Shown: positions 1 to 6,397 of the stretch, one piece after another
How positions within the stretch are numbered: position 1 is the first letter of the stretch
Layout: every line of letters begins with the position of its first letter
DNA from: an uncultured Gammaproteobacteria bacterium
GTDB taxonomy: Bacteria > Pseudomonadota > Gammaproteobacteria > Halothiobacillales > Halothiobacillaceae
Assembly: GCA_938004235.1 (NCBI GenBank)
Contig: CALKWL010000388.1
Span: 1 to 11,360 of the forward strand
Length of the DNA: 11,360 nt
Direction of reading: 5' to 3'
The notes under the pieces: model-generated
What the model was told of the DNA's origin: nothing
The model's database searches: none
Seen by the model: only the letters and a program-made list of their open reading frames with translations
Position numbers and translations under genes: made by a program

Positions 1-259
1 CCATCAGGGTCGCAGGACGCGCGCCGCTGCGAAAGTCTTCCATCGCGCGAATGAACTTGGCTTCTGGCATACCAGCCAAGGGCATAAATGCTTCGCCATG
101 GATACGTCCATGTGTCCCATGGCAACCTGCACAAGTATTCCCCATCATTTCACCACTGGGCTGGGCACCGGAAGAAACTTGGGTCGCCGGAGCGTCTGCG
201 GCATGCAATGGCACAGAAACCAGCATATAAACCGCCAGCATTGAGATTTTTTTTAACAT
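1..259 (-). CDS. Secreted c-type cytochrome, FccA/c553-like (partial, 3' end missing)
   Basis: Reading the minus strand from ATG at 259 gives 86 codons before the window ends, so the C-terminus is missing. The first 20 or so residues are a signal peptide (MLKKIS, a hydrophobic run, then a likely cut at PLHA-A). A CAGCH haem c attachment site sits at residues 43-47, within a GNTCAGCHGTHG stretch, and is followed by FRSGARPATLM. That pattern resembles the cytochrome subunit of flavocytochrome c sulfide dehydrogenase (FccA) and related periplasmic c553-type cytochromes. The protein should be a monohaem electron carrier in the periplasm, although a second haem in the missing part is possible. A good ribosome site (AAAGGA, 7 nt spacing) precedes the start. 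It is the third gene of the cluster with the bd-like oxidase genes upstream, so it probably exchanges electrons with them. Cytochrome c identity is firm; the FccA assignment is tentative because FccB would lie outside the window. Confidence 0.85.
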   Translation of the reverse strand, partial: MLKKISMLAVYMLVSVPLHAADAPATQVSSGAQPSGEMMGNTCAGCHGTHGRIHGEAFMPLAGMPEAKFIRAMEDFRSGARPATLM

Positions 260-277
260 AGGTATGTCCTTTGCACC

Positions 278-303
278 GCCCGGGCATTAATTTATGCCCG
301 GGC
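278..303 (-). promoter_or_regulatory. Intercistronic stem-loop
   Basis: A perfect 10-bp inverted repeat (GCCCGGGCAT / ATGCCCGGGC) with a 6-nt A/T loop lies between the membrane-protein stop (331) and the cytochrome c start (259). Eight of the ten pairs are G-C. No T-run follows it on the minus strand, so it does not look like a complete intrinsic terminator. In the cotranscript it could stabilise or process the mRNA and set different levels for the cytochrome and the upstream genes. That role is inference. Confidence 0.6.
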
Positions 304-330
304 CACGTCGTTTTCAAAATCAGGAATCGC

Positions 331-1569
331 TTAGGTTAACCAGACATAAAGACCGATTGCGAAATACTGCACAATCCACAATGCGATCAGGGCAATACCA
401 ATATCCCCCATGCGCGAAATAATCGGACCTGGAGTATAAACACCTTCCGTCTGCCCAGCCTTCCAGGCCACAGTGAGCATATAAGCCAAAACACCGCCGC
501 CAACAATCAGGAATGTCGCAAAGAACATGATGGTGCTGTACCAATCCATATGAATTGGATAGGCGAATACATCATAACCATGCGCGCCCATAAGCACGTG
601 ATAGCGCAGAATTTCACGTGCCGCCGCCACCATAATCAGCGCAACAGCACCGACAGGCAGTACGACATAAGCCCACAATGTATCCATCTTGCCCACACGC
701 ACCCAAAAAGCGAAAGCAACGAATGCCAGAAGCAAAGCCAAAGACAGGAATACCCACGGAGATAGAGCAAAACTTGCCTGATTTTCCGGAAGGGTCAGCA
801 TCCACCAGGCGCCGACAGCCACGCTGAGCACGCCGCCAAAAACAATCAGGTTCTGCCCAAGATTTCCAACCCAATCCAGATACGCCTGGGTCATATCCAG
901 CGATTTATCCGCCAGTCTTGGCATATAGAAACGGCGATAACCAACCAGAACGGCGCCGATCACCGGCACGCTCAGGATGATAAAGAACAGGAAACGCGCC
1001 AAGTTAAAGTCGTGAATCCCACGACCAGAGGTATCAATCACCCCGTTGGGCGCATACCACTGCATCCACTTTTCCGGCGAAAGCATCTGATTGGTCAGCA
1101 CGTGCATGATGAAGCCGACGACCAGAAATAACACCACCGCAAGAATGGCCGAGCCCGGGCAAAAGGTTTTCTCCGTGGTGAGCTGGTGGTTCTTTGCATT
1201 AAAGAAAAACCAGAGCAAAGCGCCTACGGTCAGAAAAACCAAAAACCCAATAACCCACCACGCAGAAAGTACATTACTGGTGTACCAAAATGGGTCATAC
1301 GTGACCTGAACAAACAGCAGGGGAGCCACGCCGATCACGATGGCCACAGACAACATAACCTTGGACACCATTACCATCGACTGTGCCAATCGACGTTTGT
1401 TGAAGTCCTGACTAAAAGCACCCCAAAGGGTCAAGCCGGAAGCACCGAGCATGATTTGCACCGCAGCGATATGCAATGCAAAGGTCACGACACCTAGAAT
1501 CAAAAATACAACCGGATGGGTAGGAACCCCGGCTACATCACGCAGGGCATATAAAGCTTGTGCGTCCAT
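331..1569 (-). CDS. Polytopic membrane protein, probable partner of the bd-like oxidase subunit
   Basis: This is a 412-residue protein with about nine or ten hydrophobic segments (roughly residues 17-45, 65-92, 103-124, 140-160, 190-211, 236-258, 270-290, 299-317, 345-368 and 388-410). It has no signal peptide and no CxxCH motif. Histidines inside or near membrane segments (H18, H33, H156, H186, H324, H330) could ligate haem. The segment around residues 70-110 (VIGVAPLLFVQVTYDPFWYTSNVLSAWW) loosely echoes the region after the second helix of the upstream bd-like protein, suggesting the two are distant relatives. It starts 3 nt after the stop of that gene, so the two are almost certainly co-translated and form one complex. 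It is not recognisably CydB. I do not recognise a named family; a membrane anchor or a degenerate second CydA-like subunit is the best guess from context. Confidence 0.7.
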   Translation of the reverse strand: MDAQALYALRDVAGVPTHPVVFLILGVVTFALHIAAVQIMLGASGLTLWGAFSQDFNKRRLAQSMVMVSKVMLSVAIVIGVAPLLFVQVTYDPFWYTSNVLSAWWVIGFLVFLTVGALLWFFFNAKNHQLTTEKTFCPGSAILAVVLFLVVGFIMHVLTNQMLSPEKWMQWYAPNGVIDTSGRGIHDFNLARFLFFIILSVPVIGAVLVGYRRFYMPRLADKSLDMTQAYLDWVGNLGQNLIVFGGVLSVAVGAWWMLTLPENQASFALSPWVFLSLALLLAFVAFAFWVRVGKMDTLWAYVVLPVGAVALIMVAAAREILRYHVLMGAHGYDVFAYPIHMDWYSTIMFFATFLIVGGGVLAYMLTVAWKAGQTEGVYTPGPIISRMGDIGIALIALWIVQYFAIGLYVWLT

Positions 1570-1572
1570 GAG

Positions 1573-2973
1573 TTACTCCTTGATCGAGGCCTGAGCCAGC
1601 GCGCCTTTGCGAGCGACATAGGCTTGAGCCGAAGACGGGTTGTTTAGGAAGGACAAATACACTGCAATCGCTTCAGCTTCATCATCCTGCAAAGGTATCT
1701 TCGGCATGTACAAGGTATTTCCCGTGGACAAGGCCGCTTGCAGGTAGGTCTTGATCGAAGGAATGTCCGTGTTATCGCCAATATAACGACCGATCGGCCT
1801 AATCCCTGTTTGAGAAAGTGAGTGGCAGTTGGAGCACATTTGCGTCGTCAAGGCCTGCCCAACCTGCAACATATTGTCAGAGGTCACTGTGCGCAGGTTT
1901 TCCGGCATGAAGACCTGGGTTCTGAGCAAACCATGCGCCTCAATTGTGGGGATTTCACTCTTGATATTCATACCCGGAACATCACGTGCAATCACCTGAT
2001 TGGAATAGACATACTGCCCGGAAACATAGGGTTTGCGAATGGACTCACGTGCAACTTCCTCCGGCCACAAGCCGAAAACCACCAGCGCCACCGTCGCTGT
2101 GGAAGCGACCCATGTCGTAATCACGCGAGGGGTTGCCAACATCATCAGGAAATACACCAACATGCCTGCGAGAATTGAATACAGGCTCGGCGCAAACCAT
2201 GCCGGCAAACGATTCTCCATAATCAGATGCGAGTATTCCGGCAATGTGTTCAGATACCAATAGAACAGCGCCGCCCCCGCCAGCGTACCGGCGATACCAA
2301 AGCCGGCCAGCCAACGGTTAATAAGCGCACGGAAAGCCTGATCCTTGAATCCGGCGGTCACGATGCTTCCCACCACGGCGGTCATGGCGAACATAAAGGC
2401 TGTACGCATCGCCAACTGGGCAAAGGTGTTATCACCGTAGAAGCCCAAAAGGTAACCGCCCTCGGTAAACCACTCCTCTTTTCCTGGCCACATCATGAAA
2501 CTCAAAATACCAAGAATAATCAGCATCGTGGTATAGGAAGCCAAGCCAAGAATGATCGTCAACTTCAGATGTGTTTTCTGGTCAACCTTGCCTACCAGGT
2601 AAGTCACCATATACACCCCGATCACTTCAATGACGAAGAAGACCCACTCCGTCGCCCATTTCCAGACGAAGCTGTGAATCAGAGATGAAATACCCCGAGG
2701 GCTGGCGACTGTCGTCGAATACCAGATACCCGGCCCGTTGATCGACCCGAGAATGTAGGAAAACACCAAAAGAAAAATACCGTAACGCTTGATAAAATCA
2801 AGAAGTTCTGGCCTGTTTTGTCGGTAAGCAATGGTGGCCAGCACCATAAAGAAAACCGCCGCCCCTACTGAGACATGCGAAAAAAGCACGTGGATCGTGG
2901 CAATAAACCCCACCACCCAGCCGCTGCCGATTCCCGGTTCATACCACATCGGGTAAAGACCAATAAGATCCAT
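1573..2973 (-). CDS. Cytochrome bd-like oxidase subunit I with C-terminal haem c domain
   Basis: This 466-residue protein has an N-terminal membrane part (about residues 18-300, eight or so helices) and a C-terminal soluble part with one haem c motif, CSNCH, at residues 380-384. M423 (TLYMPKIPL) is a candidate sixth haem ligand. The N-terminal part has CydA-like features: H28 and H33 in the first helix, a conserved-looking GPGIWYSTTVASPRG loop at 80-94, H100, and two membrane acids, E109 and E116, spaced much like the two glutamates of CydA. It lacks an obvious quinol-binding Q-loop insertion and is shorter in the membrane domain than classical CydA. From family knowledge, a bd-superfamily branch with C-terminal haem c exists and may take electrons from cytochromes rather than quinol. 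The start follows a strong AAGGAG site 7 nt away. Whether it reduces oxygen, oxidises a donor or only relays electrons is not visible here. Confidence 0.72.
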   Translation of the reverse strand: MDLIGLYPMWYEPGIGSGWVVGFIATIHVLFSHVSVGAAVFFMVLATIAYRQNRPELLDFIKRYGIFLLVFSYILGSINGPGIWYSTTVASPRGISSLIHSFVWKWATEWVFFVIEVIGVYMVTYLVGKVDQKTHLKLTIILGLASYTTMLIILGILSFMMWPGKEEWFTEGGYLLGFYGDNTFAQLAMRTAFMFAMTAVVGSIVTAGFKDQAFRALINRWLAGFGIAGTLAGAALFYWYLNTLPEYSHLIMENRLPAWFAPSLYSILAGMLVYFLMMLATPRVITTWVASTATVALVVFGLWPEEVARESIRKPYVSGQYVYSNQVIARDVPGMNIKSEIPTIEAHGLLRTQVFMPENLRTVTSDNMLQVGQALTTQMCSNCHSLSQTGIRPIGRYIGDNTDIPSIKTYLQAALSTGNTLYMPKIPLQDDEAEAIAVYLSFLNNPSSAQAYVARKGALAQASIKE

Positions 2974-3003
2974 AGCTTGGCTCCTTAGCTCATGATTAAA
3001 TGT

Positions 3004-3016
3004 CGGTCATAGACCG
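3004..3016. repeat. Short dyad in the oxidase leader
   Basis: CGGTC and GACCG form a perfect 5-bp inverted repeat with a 3-nt spacer, about 30 bp upstream of the bd-like oxidase start codon. It could be a small operator or an mRNA hairpin. Dyads this short also occur by chance. Confidence 0.3.
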
Positions 3017-3063
3017 TACTTTGACCTCATAAGCAAAGACAATGCCAGTACACGTCCTATTGA

Positions 3064-3091
3064 TTTACAAAGATAAAATCCGCTTTCTCAA
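3064..3091 (-). promoter_or_regulatory. Candidate promoter of the respiratory cluster
   Basis: On the minus strand TTGAGA (3091-3086) is followed after 16 nt by TGTAAA (3069-3064), each matching the sigma-70 consensus at four of six positions. Transcription would begin about 85-100 nt upstream of the bd-like start codon, leaving a leader that contains the 3004-3016 dyad. This is a pattern match only. Confidence 0.25.
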
Positions 3092-3187
3092 GAATAAACA
3101 GGCCAAATGACACGGATAGAATGTGGCATATCACGCAGTTTGCGTCACAAGCCCTAACTCAAAAGCTCACAACGATGCTGCTTGGAA

Positions 3188-4243
3188 TCAGCCCTTGCGC
3201 GTATCAAACGCCTCACGCAGACCTTCACCGATAAAAATCAGCAGCACCAGCAAGCCAACCAGCACGCCGAAGGCGGACAGCGATAACCACCAGGCGTCGA
3301 TATTCTCCTTGCCTTGAGAAAGAATCTCGCCAAGGCTAGGCGTTGTCGGCGGCACCCCCAAGCCCAGAAAGTCCAGACTGGTCAGGGCGAGAATGGCGCC
3401 GGACAGACGAAACGGCAGGAAGGTCAGTACCGGGGTCATGGCGTTCGGCATTAAATGCCGCCACATGATCGAGCGATCCGCAACGCCTAAGGCGCGCGCC
3501 GCTGTTACATAATCCAGATTGCGCCCGCGCAGAAACTCGGCGCGCACATAATCTGACAGCCCCATCCAGCCGAACAGGGACAATAAAATTAGTAGCAACC
3601 AAATATTCGGCGTAAATATCGAGCTGAAAATAATCAGAAGATACAACTCGGGCATAGAGCCCCATACTTCGATAAAGCGTTGAAACGCCAAATCAAAACG
3701 ACCACCGAGATAACCCTGCAATGCACCAGTGAGCAAACCCAAAACCAGGCCGACTGCCGTCAAGGCAAGACCGAATAATACGGAAATGCGGAAGCCATAA
3801 ATCAGACGCGCCATCACATCGCGCCCCCGGTCATCAGTGCCTAACCAGTGTTGCGCATCCGGCGGCGCGGGATTAGGTTGAGCGGCATAGTAGTTGATCG
3901 AGTTATAGCTATAAGGGATAGGCGCACGCAGCATCCAGTTGCCATGCTCAGTAAGACGCTGAATCACAAAGGGGTCATGATAATCCGCCGGGGTTGCCAG
4001 CTCACCGCCAAAATGAGTTTCCGGATAATCATGCAAGAACGGCATGTACAGTTCACCCTGGTAACTCACCAGCAGCGGCTTGTCATTGGCAAGAAACTCG
4101 GCCATAAGGCTCAGGACGAACAGCAATGTAAAAAGCCACAAACTCCACCATGCGCGCCGGTGACTTCTGAAACGCAACCAGGCACGTCCTCCTGGGGTCA
4201 CGCCGCGCTCCATCGAGGCATTTGCCGTAAAATTTTTCGCCAT
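3188..4243 (-). CDS. yejE: Oligopeptide ABC importer permease YejE
   Basis: The 351-residue product matches the layout of E. coli YejE (about 341 residues): an arginine-rich N-terminus before the first helix (residues 31-52), then the signature LANDKPLLVSYQGELY, a long periplasmic loop ending in HWLGTDDRGRDVMARLIYG (132-150), and five further helices. The cytoplasmic EAA loop that contacts the ATPase is at about 247-266 (TAARALGVADRSIMWRHLMP). It forms the inner-membrane channel with YejB for peptides delivered by YejA. ATG at 4243 was chosen because GGTGAG lies just upstream; GTG at 4255 and an internal ATG ten codons in are alternatives. Unlike in enterics, it is separated from yejB by an opposite-strand gene, and no yejF ATPase follows. 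Family assignment is firm. Confidence 0.95.
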   Translation of the reverse strand: MAKNFTANASMERGVTPGGRAWLRFRSHRRAWWSLWLFTLLFVLSLMAEFLANDKPLLVSYQGELYMPFLHDYPETHFGGELATPADYHDPFVIQRLTEHGNWMLRAPIPYSYNSINYYAAQPNPAPPDAQHWLGTDDRGRDVMARLIYGFRISVLFGLALTAVGLVLGLLTGALQGYLGGRFDLAFQRFIEVWGSMPELYLLIIFSSIFTPNIWLLLILLSLFGWMGLSDYVRAEFLRGRNLDYVTAARALGVADRSIMWRHLMPNAMTPVLTFLPFRLSGAILALTSLDFLGLGVPPTTPSLGEILSQGKENIDAWWLSLSAFGVLVGLLVLLIFIGEGLREAFDTRKG

Positions 4244-4267
4244 TGTGCTCACCACTCCCTAAAAAAC

Positions 4268-4276
4268 TGCTAGATT
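4268..4276 (+). promoter_or_regulatory. Candidate extended -10 promoter
   Basis: TGC-TAGATT is an extended -10 element 38 nt before the start codon of the secreted two-repeat protein, giving a leader of about 30 nt. No good -35 box is seen. The 71-bp divergent gap must also hold any private yejE promoter; none is convincing. Confidence 0.3.
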
Positions 4277-4314
4277 CACACGGGATTACACCACCAACCA
4301 AGGACATTGCACTC

Positions 4315-4905
4315 ATGAAACTCACCCAACTCACCTTCGCCATGCTGGCTCTTGGCCTGAGCCTTAATAGCCCTATGAGCCTTGCCGAAACCGCATCCAA
4401 TGCGCCGACCGTCATTGTCGATGCTGTTGAAATTCCTTTGGCCGTTGTCACTGCGGTTGACCCCACGACCCGCGAAGTTGATTTACGCAACCAGGAAGGT
4501 GAAATCACCACCGTCGTTGCAGGTCCTGAGATTCGCAACTTTGCCCAAATCAAGGTGGGTGACACCCTGAATGTGCGCATGATGCAAGCGCTTTTGATGG
4601 AGGTTCGCCCGAAAAAAACCCTGGTCAAACGCAACGAGGTTGAAGCAGGCGTTGCACTGGCGCCCCAAGGCAGCCAACCCGGCGTGGCCACGGGTCGTCG
4701 CATCACCACCACCGTCACCATCCAGGCGCTGGATATGAAAAAGGACTTCGTAAAATTCACCCTGCCCGATGGTGAAGTGCGCTCGACTACCGCCAAAACA
4801 GCGGCGGGCAAAGAGTTGCTGCATACCCTTAAAGTGGGCGACCAGGTTGATGTTGTGTTCACCGAGGCGACAGGCTTGGTCATGGAGCCAGCGGCCAAGA
4901 AATAA
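4315..4905 (+). CDS. Secreted two-repeat beta-rich protein of unknown function
   Basis: The 196-residue product begins with a clean signal peptide (MKLTQLTFAMLALGLSL, likely cut after SLA at residue 24). Two similar halves follow, at about 33-98 and 127-192. Each has alternating hydrophobic and charged residues typical of small beta domains, and each ends in a KVGD-plus-strand pattern (QIKVGDTLNVRMMQALLMEV; TLKVGDQVDVVFTEATGLVM). A linker rich in A, G, Q and P joins them. Similar uncharacterised periplasmic proteins occur in pseudomonads and relatives, but I know of no function. An AAGGA site precedes the chosen start; the longer reading from 4243 lacks one and would bury the signal peptide. 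The gene lies on the opposite strand between yejB and yejE and ends in its own hairpin terminator. Confidence 0.85.
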   Translation: MKLTQLTFAMLALGLSLNSPMSLAETASNAPTVIVDAVEIPLAVVTAVDPTTREVDLRNQEGEITTVVAGPEIRNFAQIKVGDTLNVRMMQALLMEVRPKKTLVKRNEVEAGVALAPQGSQPGVATGRRITTTVTIQALDMKKDFVKFTLPDGEVRSTTAKTAAGKELLHTLKVGDQVDVVFTEATGLVMEPAAKK

Positions 4906-4942
4906 GCCTAGCCGCAACGGCTTCACCGCCTGACTCAAACTG

Positions 4943-4968
4943 GGGAGGCCTTTTGGCTTCCCTTTCTT
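4943..4968 (+). terminator. Intrinsic terminator of the secreted-protein gene
   Basis: GGGAGGCC-TTTT-GGCTTCCC forms an 8-bp stem with one G-T wobble, followed by TTTCTT. It lies about 40 nt after the stop at 4905 and 12 nt beyond the yejB stop on the other strand. On the minus strand no T-run follows, so it should not stop yejB transcription efficiently. A smaller hairpin, AGCCG-CAA-CGGCT, sits at 4910-4922. Confidence 0.75.
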
Positions 4969-4979
4969 ATTGCTTACGC

Positions 4980-6035
4980 TCATCGCGCAAGCGCATCGAA
5001 CTGAATGCGCGGATCAACCCAGGCATAACTCAAGTCCGTCAGCAACTTGGCGACCAAGCCCAACAAGGTGTAAATGTAAAGCGTGCCCAGCACCACTGGA
5101 TAATCACGCTGCAAAACCGCCTCATAGGAAAGCAAACCCAAGCCGTCCAACGAAAACAGGGTCTCAATCAACAAGCTTCCGGTAAAAAAGGCGCCAATAA
5201 ATGCCGCGGGAAAGCCGGTTACCAGGGGAATAACCGCATTTCTGAACACATGCCCGTACAAAATCTGCTTTTCTGCCAGTCCTTTGGCGCGTGCGGTCAA
5301 AACATACTGTTTTCGAATCTCTTCAAGAAAACTGTTTTTGGTCAGCAGCGTCATGACAGCAAACTGCCCGACCACCATGGCTGTAACCGGCAAAATCATG
5401 TGCCACAGATAATCGACAATACGCGCAGACCAAGACAATTCATCCCAATTATCCGAGGTCAGACCACGCAGGGGAAAAACATCCAGAAAGCTCCCTCCGC
5501 CAAATAAAACCAGGAGCAGCAAACCCAAAACAAATCCGGGGATAGCATAGCCAACCAACAAAACCGTCGTTGTCCAGACATCAAAAGGCGTACCATCACG
5601 CACCGCCTTACGCACTCCAAGCGGGATACTCACAAGGTAGGTCAAAAGAAACGTCCACATCCCTAGGCTGATGGATACTGGAAGCTTTTCCGCCATCAAA
5701 CCCAGCACGCTTTGATGCTGAAAATAACTGTCGCCAAGATTGAAGCTCAGGTAATTACCGAGCATATTCAAAAAACGCTCCCATGCCGGTTTATCGAAGC
5801 CGTAAAAAGCGCGAATTTCGGCTAGGCGCTCCTCATCCAGGCCTTGCGCGCCGCGATACATGCCCTCGGCGCCCGCGCTCGCCTCGCCGCCGTCACGCCC
5901 GCCATGCTGCAACTGGTGAACCAGCTGCTCCACCGGCCCGCCGGGGACAAACTGGGTCACTAAAAACGTAATCAGCAAAACCCCGAACAGGGTTGGAACC
6001 ATCAATAGCAGGCGTTTGAGAATATAGGCGCTCAT
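4980..6035 (-). CDS. yejB: Oligopeptide ABC importer permease YejB
   Basis: This 351-residue inner-membrane permease (E. coli YejB has about 364) opens with the typical MSAYILKRLLLMVPTLFGVLL helix of peptide/nickel permeases. A long periplasmic loop follows (about 30-118) with a glycine-rich stretch near 44-65 and the conserved LDEERLAEIRAFYGFDKPAWERF segment. Five more helices come next, with the EAA loop at about 247-266 (LTARAKGLAEKQILYGHVFR). It pairs with YejE to form the channel. In E. coli the YejABEF system takes up peptides and microcin C. The start overlaps the YkgJ-family stop as ATGA, preceded by an AAAGGAT site inside that gene, so translation is coupled. The downstream partner yejE is displaced beyond an opposite-strand gene. 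Confidence 0.95.
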   Translation of the reverse strand: MSAYILKRLLLMVPTLFGVLLITFLVTQFVPGGPVEQLVHQLQHGGRDGGEASAGAEGMYRGAQGLDEERLAEIRAFYGFDKPAWERFLNMLGNYLSFNLGDSYFQHQSVLGLMAEKLPVSISLGMWTFLLTYLVSIPLGVRKAVRDGTPFDVWTTTVLLVGYAIPGFVLGLLLLVLFGGGSFLDVFPLRGLTSDNWDELSWSARIVDYLWHMILPVTAMVVGQFAVMTLLTKNSFLEEIRKQYVLTARAKGLAEKQILYGHVFRNAVIPLVTGFPAAFIGAFFTGSLLIETLFSLDGLGLLSYEAVLQRDYPVVLGTLYIYTLLGLVAKLLTDLSYAWVDPRIQFDALAR

Positions 6036-6397
6036 GCAACATCCTTTGGCCAGGGTTTCAAGCGGGGCAAACCATGTTTTTCCCGCGCACGATCACAGGC
6101 GGAATCCAGTTCGGGATCGTCCAGCGCCATCAGAAATTCACGGCAGGGCGTAGGTCGATTTGTGTAAATAGTGCAAGGCGTATAACCGCCCACTTCGCCT
6201 TCGAGCGCAATACAGCGCGGGTCGGGGCGGTTTGTGCCTTTCATGACCGCACGAAAGTCATTGAGCTTCTCCGTCAGCTCCGCAGGCACGACTCCACCCG
6301 CAGCAGGCTCGGACTCCGTCCAGTAAAAACTCACGCGAAACGTGGAGCAGCAGGCACCGCACTGCAAGCATGGATGCACGCCCGTATTCGCGCTCAT
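6032..6397 (-). CDS. YkgJ-family cysteine-cluster protein
   Basis: The 121-residue cytoplasmic protein carries the family's CxxCxxCC signature at residues 10-17 (CLQCGACC), a further cysteine at 62, and the second conserved block CTIYTNRPTPCREF at 75-88, plus C101. The family (UPF0153, often called Fe/S or zinc chelating) is thought to bind a metal or Fe-S centre; its function is not established. It overlaps yejA and yejB by four nucleotides at each end (ATGA), so it is a translationally coupled member of the importer operon. That position is not found in enteric yejABEF. It might act on an imported peptide or metal complex, or simply be a passenger. The SD is weak (GGTGG), consistent with coupling to yejA. 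Confidence 0.93.
   Translation of the reverse strand: MSANTGVHPCLQCGACCSTFRVSFYWTESEPAAGGVVPAELTEKLNDFRAVMKGTNRPDPRCIALEGEVGGYTPCTIYTNRPTPCREFLMALDDPELDSACDRAREKHGLPRLKPWPKDVA

Larger units (their letters stand above)
2974..3187. other. Intergenic leader between yejE and the bd-like cluster
   Basis: This 214-bp stretch has no convincing gene. It should hold the 3' end of the yejE transcript and the promoter and leader of the respiratory cluster, both on the minus strand. I see no T-tailed hairpin after yejE, so read-through into the oxidase genes is possible. Two short dyads stand out: CGGTC-ATA-GACCG at 3004-3016, and the imperfect TCACGCA-GTT-TGCGTCA at 3131-3147. Either could bind a regulator. 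A single TTGAT half-site at 3060-3064 is not a full FNR site. Confidence 0.5.

Noticed and set aside
3060..3073. FNR/ANR site upstream of the respiratory cluster
   Set aside because: Only one half (TTGAT) is good; the other half-site does not match ATCAA.
4083..4898. Minus-strand open frame (271 codons) overlapping the secreted two-repeat protein and the yejE start
   Set aside because: It is S/T/V/R-rich, has no domain and overlaps yejE in another frame. The plus-strand alternative has a ribosome site, signal peptide and terminator.
4910..4922. AGCCG-CAA-CGGCT hairpin as terminator
   Set aside because: Five base pairs and no T-run; the stronger hairpin at 4943-4968 fits the terminator role.
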